Assembly: GCA_019233055.1 (NCBI GenBank)
Contig: JAFAMV010000168.1
Coordinates: 1 to 38,736, forward strand
Length of the DNA: 38,736 nucleotides
Direction: 5' to 3'
DNA from: Curvibacter sp.
GTDB taxonomy: Bacteria; Pseudomonadota; Gammaproteobacteria; Burkholderiales; Burkholderiaceae_C
A model generated the notes under the pieces. The model did not search any database. It saw only the letters and a list, made by a program, of their open reading frames with translations, and had not been told where the DNA came from. A program made the translations under genes and the position numbers. Below are positions 34,370-38,736 of this stretch, one piece after another (within the stretch, counting starts at the first letter, position 1; each line of letters starts with the position of its first letter).

Positions 34370-37270
34370 ATGCGCCATGCCCCTCTTGCCGATGACGATG
34401 CCACACGGCTCGCCAGTCTGCGTGCGCTCATGGTGCTGGATTCGGAGCCTGAGCCCGCGTTCGATGCGCTGGTGCAACTGGCCTGCCGCCTGGCGGACGT
34501 TCCGATCGCCCTGATCTGCCTGGTCGATGCCGAGCGGCAATGGTTCAAGGCCCAGGTCGGGCTGGCCGGGGTGCATGAAACCTCGCGCGACATCGCTTTC
34601 TGCGCCCACACCATCCTGGCCGACGAGCCCCTGGTGGTTGCCGATGCACAGGAGGACGTCCGTTTCGACGACAACCCGCTGGTGCTTGGAGACCCGGGCA
34701 TCCGGTTCTACGCCGGCTTTCCGCTGGTCCTGGACGACGGCGCCCGGGTGGGTACCTTGTGCGTGATCGACCGCCAGGCCCGCTGCCTGGAGGCGCACCA
34801 GACTGCGGCGCTGCAGGCCCTGGCCGTGGCGGTGACCCAGGCCCTGCTCATGCGGCGCGATCTGCTGCTCAAGGCCATGCAGGTGCGCAGCCGCTACGAG
34901 CAGACGCTGCGGGACAGCGAGGCCCACTACCGGACCCTGGTCGAATCCCTGGACGAGATGATTTCGCTGGCCCGGCCCGACGGACAGCTCCTCTACGTCA
35001 ATCGGGCCTATGCCCGGCATTTCGGCCTGCTGCCCGCGCAGATGCAGGGGCGCAGCCTGTACGACTTCGTGGCGCCCGCCGACCGTGACGGCGTGGCGGC
35101 CTGGCTGCAGACCGTGCTGCGCAGCAAAGACACCTTGCAGGCTGAAAACCGCGTGGTGGCCGCCGACGGCAGCGAGCACTGGGTCGCCTGGTCCAACAGC
35201 GCCCGTCCGACCGCCTCGGGCGGTTTGCTGCTGCATTCGGCCGGGCGCGACATCACGGCGCAGAAGCGGGCCGAGGAAGCCTTGCGGGCGAGCGAGAGGC
35301 TGCTCGAGCGCACGGGCCGGCTGGCCCGGGTGGGGGGCTGGCGGTATGAGCTGACCAACGACACCCTGTACTGGAGCGAGCAGGTGCGCCGCATCCACGA
35401 GGTGGATGCCGACTACGTTCCCACACTGGAGACGGCATTGGCCTTCTGTGCGCCCGAGGTCAGAGGGCGGATCCAGCGGGTGATGCAGCAGGCCCAGGTC
35501 GCAGGCCAGGGCTGGGAGCTTGAATTTCCCCTGCGCACCGCCAGGGGACGGCAGGTCTGGGTGCGGGCTCAGGGCGAGGCCGAGGTCGAGAACGGGGTGG
35601 TGCGGCGCCTCTTCGGTGCGCTGCAGGACGTGACCGAGCGCAAGCTTCTGGAGCAACGCATCGAGGAGGGCGCCCATTTCGTGCGCCAGATCACCGACCA
35701 CCTGCCGCTGCGCGTCGCCTATGTGGACCGGGACCTGCGCTACCGTTTCGTCAACCAGGCGCATTGCCTGCGTTTCGGCATCGCCCGCCACGAGATCCTG
35801 GGGCGCACGCGTGCCGAACTCACCGGTGAGCGCCTGTCCGGTGCCATGGACGCGCGTGCCCGCGCGGTCCTGGCCGGTGAACGCCAGCATTTCGAATTCG
35901 ACGAGCAGGTCGGCGGCGAGATGCGCCGCTTCGAGTGCCACCTCGTGCCCGACATCTCGAAGCAGGGTGAGGTGCAGGGTTTTTTTGCCACCGGCATCGA
36001 CATCACCGACCGGGATGCGGCCGAAAAGGCCCTGCGGGTGCTGACCACGATCTTCGACCGCACCACCGACTTTGTGGTGCAGGCCGATCGCCATGGCCAT
36101 CTGACCTACATGAACCCGGCGCTGCGGCGCCTGCTGGGCATGGGGCTGGAGGAGCCGGTGCGGGAGCTGCATTTCAGCCGTTTCAACACACCCGAGACCA
36201 GCCGCCTCTATGAGCGGGTGATCCTGCCGGCGATCAAGGCCGAAGGCGTCTGGGTCGGTCTGACCACGGTCTTCGGTGCGGACCAGCGGGTGATCCCGGT
36301 CAGCCACATGGTGATCGGCCACCGCGACCATGACGGCCGCATCGACCGCTATTCCGCCGTCATGCGAGACATCTCCGCCGTGGTCGAGGCCCAGCAGGAA
36401 CTGTTGCGCCAGACCAGCACCCTGAGGTCGGTCACCGAGGCCATTCCGGCGGCGGTGGCGGTGCTGGATGCCGACGAGAACCTGAGCTTCGCCAATGCGG
36501 CTTTCGAGGGCTGGACACGTTCGGAGCGCGGCAGCCTCATCGGACAACCCTATCGCATGGTGCTGGGCGAGGCGGCCTACAGACTCAACCAGGGCTGGAT
36601 GCGACGCGCCCTGGCCGGCGAGACCGTGACCCTCGAACTCGGCGAGGGGCGGGCGTTGAGGCCGGGGCACTGGGCCATCACCTACATACCGCTGCGTTCG
36701 GACATCGGGACGCCCAATGGCTGCGTGGTGGTGGCCCAGGACATCACGAACCAGAAGCAGGAGTCGCGCAGGCTGCTGGAGCTGAGCCACCGCGACCCGC
36801 TGACCGGTCTGCTCAACCGCGCCGGTCTGCAGGCCCACCTGGCCCAGTTGGGCACCGACCCGGCCTCGGCCTGCGTGGCCGTCCTGTATGTGGATCTGGA
36901 CCATTTCAAACACGTCAACGACAGCCATGGCCATCTGGTGGGGGATCAGTTGCTGCAGGTGTTCTCCCAGCGCCTGAGCCGGGCACTGCGGCCCGACGAT
37001 GCGATCGTCCGACTGGGCGGCGATGAGTTCGTCATCGTGGTCGGAGGGTTGCGCGACACCGGAACGGCCCAGGCGGTGGCCCGCAAGGTGCTGGCAGCGG
37101 CTGCGGCCCCTTTCGAGCTGGCCGGGCAGGTGCTGCAGGTCAGTGCCAGTGTGGGCCTGGTCACCGCGCAGTGGCCGGAGCTGGACTGGGATCTGCTGCT
37201 GGCCCAGGCGGACGGCCGTCTGTACCAGGCCAAGCAGGGCGGGCGAGGGCGGGCCGTGAGCACCTCCTGA
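34370..37270 (+). CDS. GAF-PAS(x5)-GGDEF diguanylate cyclase
   Basis: This is a 966-residue soluble protein from ATG 34370, where family-like sequence begins (LASLRALMVLDSEPEPAFD). An in-frame extension to 34148 lacks such similarity. An N-terminal GAF domain (about 15-165, with FCAHTIL and FYAGFPL) is followed by five PAS units starting near residues 185, 312, 437, 558 and 683. The GGDEF domain (about 800-965) has an intact LGGDEF motif near 882 and the inhibitory RxxD site (RPDD) five residues before it. So it should synthesise c-di-GMP with product inhibition. There is no EAL domain and no membrane segment. The many PAS units suggest integration of several cytoplasmic cues. Confidence 0.93.
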   Translation: MRHAPLADDDATRLASLRALMVLDSEPEPAFDALVQLACRLADVPIALICLVDAERQWFKAQVGLAGVHETSRDIAFCAHTILADEPLVVADAQEDVRFDDNPLVLGDPGIRFYAGFPLVLDDGARVGTLCVIDRQARCLEAHQTAALQALAVAVTQALLMRRDLLLKAMQVRSRYEQTLRDSEAHYRTLVESLDEMISLARPDGQLLYVNRAYARHFGLLPAQMQGRSLYDFVAPADRDGVAAWLQTVLRSKDTLQAENRVVAADGSEHWVAWSNSARPTASGGLLLHSAGRDITAQKRAEEALRASERLLERTGRLARVGGWRYELTNDTLYWSEQVRRIHEVDADYVPTLETALAFCAPEVRGRIQRVMQQAQVAGQGWELEFPLRTARGRQVWVRAQGEAEVENGVVRRLFGALQDVTERKLLEQRIEEGAHFVRQITDHLPLRVAYVDRDLRYRFVNQAHCLRFGIARHEILGRTRAELTGERLSGAMDARARAVLAGERQHFEFDEQVGGEMRRFECHLVPDISKQGEVQGFFATGIDITDRDAAEKALRVLTTIFDRTTDFVVQADRHGHLTYMNPALRRLLGMGLEEPVRELHFSRFNTPETSRLYERVILPAIKAEGVWVGLTTVFGADQRVIPVSHMVIGHRDHDGRIDRYSAVMRDISAVVEAQQELLRQTSTLRSVTEAIPAAVAVLDADENLSFANAAFEGWTRSERGSLIGQPYRMVLGEAAYRLNQGWMRRALAGETVTLELGEGRALRPGHWAITYIPLRSDIGTPNGCVVVAQDITNQKQESRRLLELSHRDPLTGLLNRAGLQAHLAQLGTDPASACVAVLYVDLDHFKHVNDSHGHLVGDQLLQVFSQRLSRALRPDDAIVRLGGDEFVIVVGGLRDTGTAQAVARKVLAAAAAPFELAGQVLQVSASVGLVTAQWPELDWDLLLAQADGRLYQAKQGGRGRAVSTS

Positions 37271-37318
37271 GCGCCGCGCCCTGAGGCCGACCCATGGCCC
37301 AGGGCAGGCACGGAAAGC

Positions 37319-37349
37319 AAAAAGCCCCTGGCCGCGAGGCGCAGGGGCT
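37319..37349 (-). terminator. Intrinsic terminator of rpoD
   Basis: On the minus strand AGCCCCTG and CAGGGGCT form an 8-bp stem (37323-37330 and 37342-37349), followed by TTTTT (37319-37323). It lies 19 bp past the rpoD stop and faces the convergent cyclase gene. Confidence 0.88.
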
Positions 37350-37368
37350 GGCAGACCGCATGGGCGGA

Positions 37369-38736
<1,368 letters not shown>

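Overview
The window is GC-rich DNA from a betaproteobacterium, most likely of the order Burkholderiales (Comamonadaceae or a neighbouring family). This rests on the protein sequences of AccA, RpoD, LysC and CysS, on three LysR regulators, and on a Bug/TctC-type solute-binding protein. Gene density is high. I find no CRISPR array, rRNA, transposase or integrase. Nothing could be searched, so assignments rest on motifs and family knowledge.

Left part (1-15901), mostly core genes. The purL 3' end is followed by a LysR gene divergent from an extradiol dioxygenase/esterase pair. A six-gene minus-strand run follows (8159 down to 2935): TPR protein, L,D-transpeptidase, periplasmic and cytoplasmic cyclophilins, lpxH and mtfA. 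It reads as a cell-envelope operon. The plus strand then carries cysS, an AlkA-like glycosylase, accA with a clear terminator, a Cache-domain chemoreceptor, tilS and lysC.

Middle part (15939-25746), accessory-looking. It starts at tRNA-Ser(GCU), which is followed by a terminator, a nested inverted repeat and about 1.1 kb with no convincing gene. The next stretch is visibly more AT-rich at first. It holds a PAS-GGDEF-EAL protein, then a tight same-strand run: short chemoreceptor, tandem-HTH protein, unknown protein, small HTH protein, unknown protein, universal stress protein and Cache chemoreceptor. After these come a small predicted secreted protein and a winged-helix-like protein. The run of two chemoreceptors around HTH and orphan proteins is the best candidate here for an undescribed functional unit.

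Right part (25880-38736). It contains a PAS-PAS-GGDEF-EAL protein with a degenerate GGDEF motif. A LysR gene is divergent from a single reading frame that fuses an HMG-CoA-lyase-type domain to a class III CoA-transferase, followed by a Bug solute-binding protein; together they look like an organic-acid uptake and CoA-dependent cleavage module. Then come an unknown gene and a further LysR gene, a large GAF-PAS5-GGDEF diguanylate cyclase, and most of rpoD, which runs off the right edge.

Two themes recur. One is signalling by c-di-GMP and chemotaxis (three GGDEF/EAL proteins, three chemoreceptors). The other is LysR-controlled small catabolic modules.
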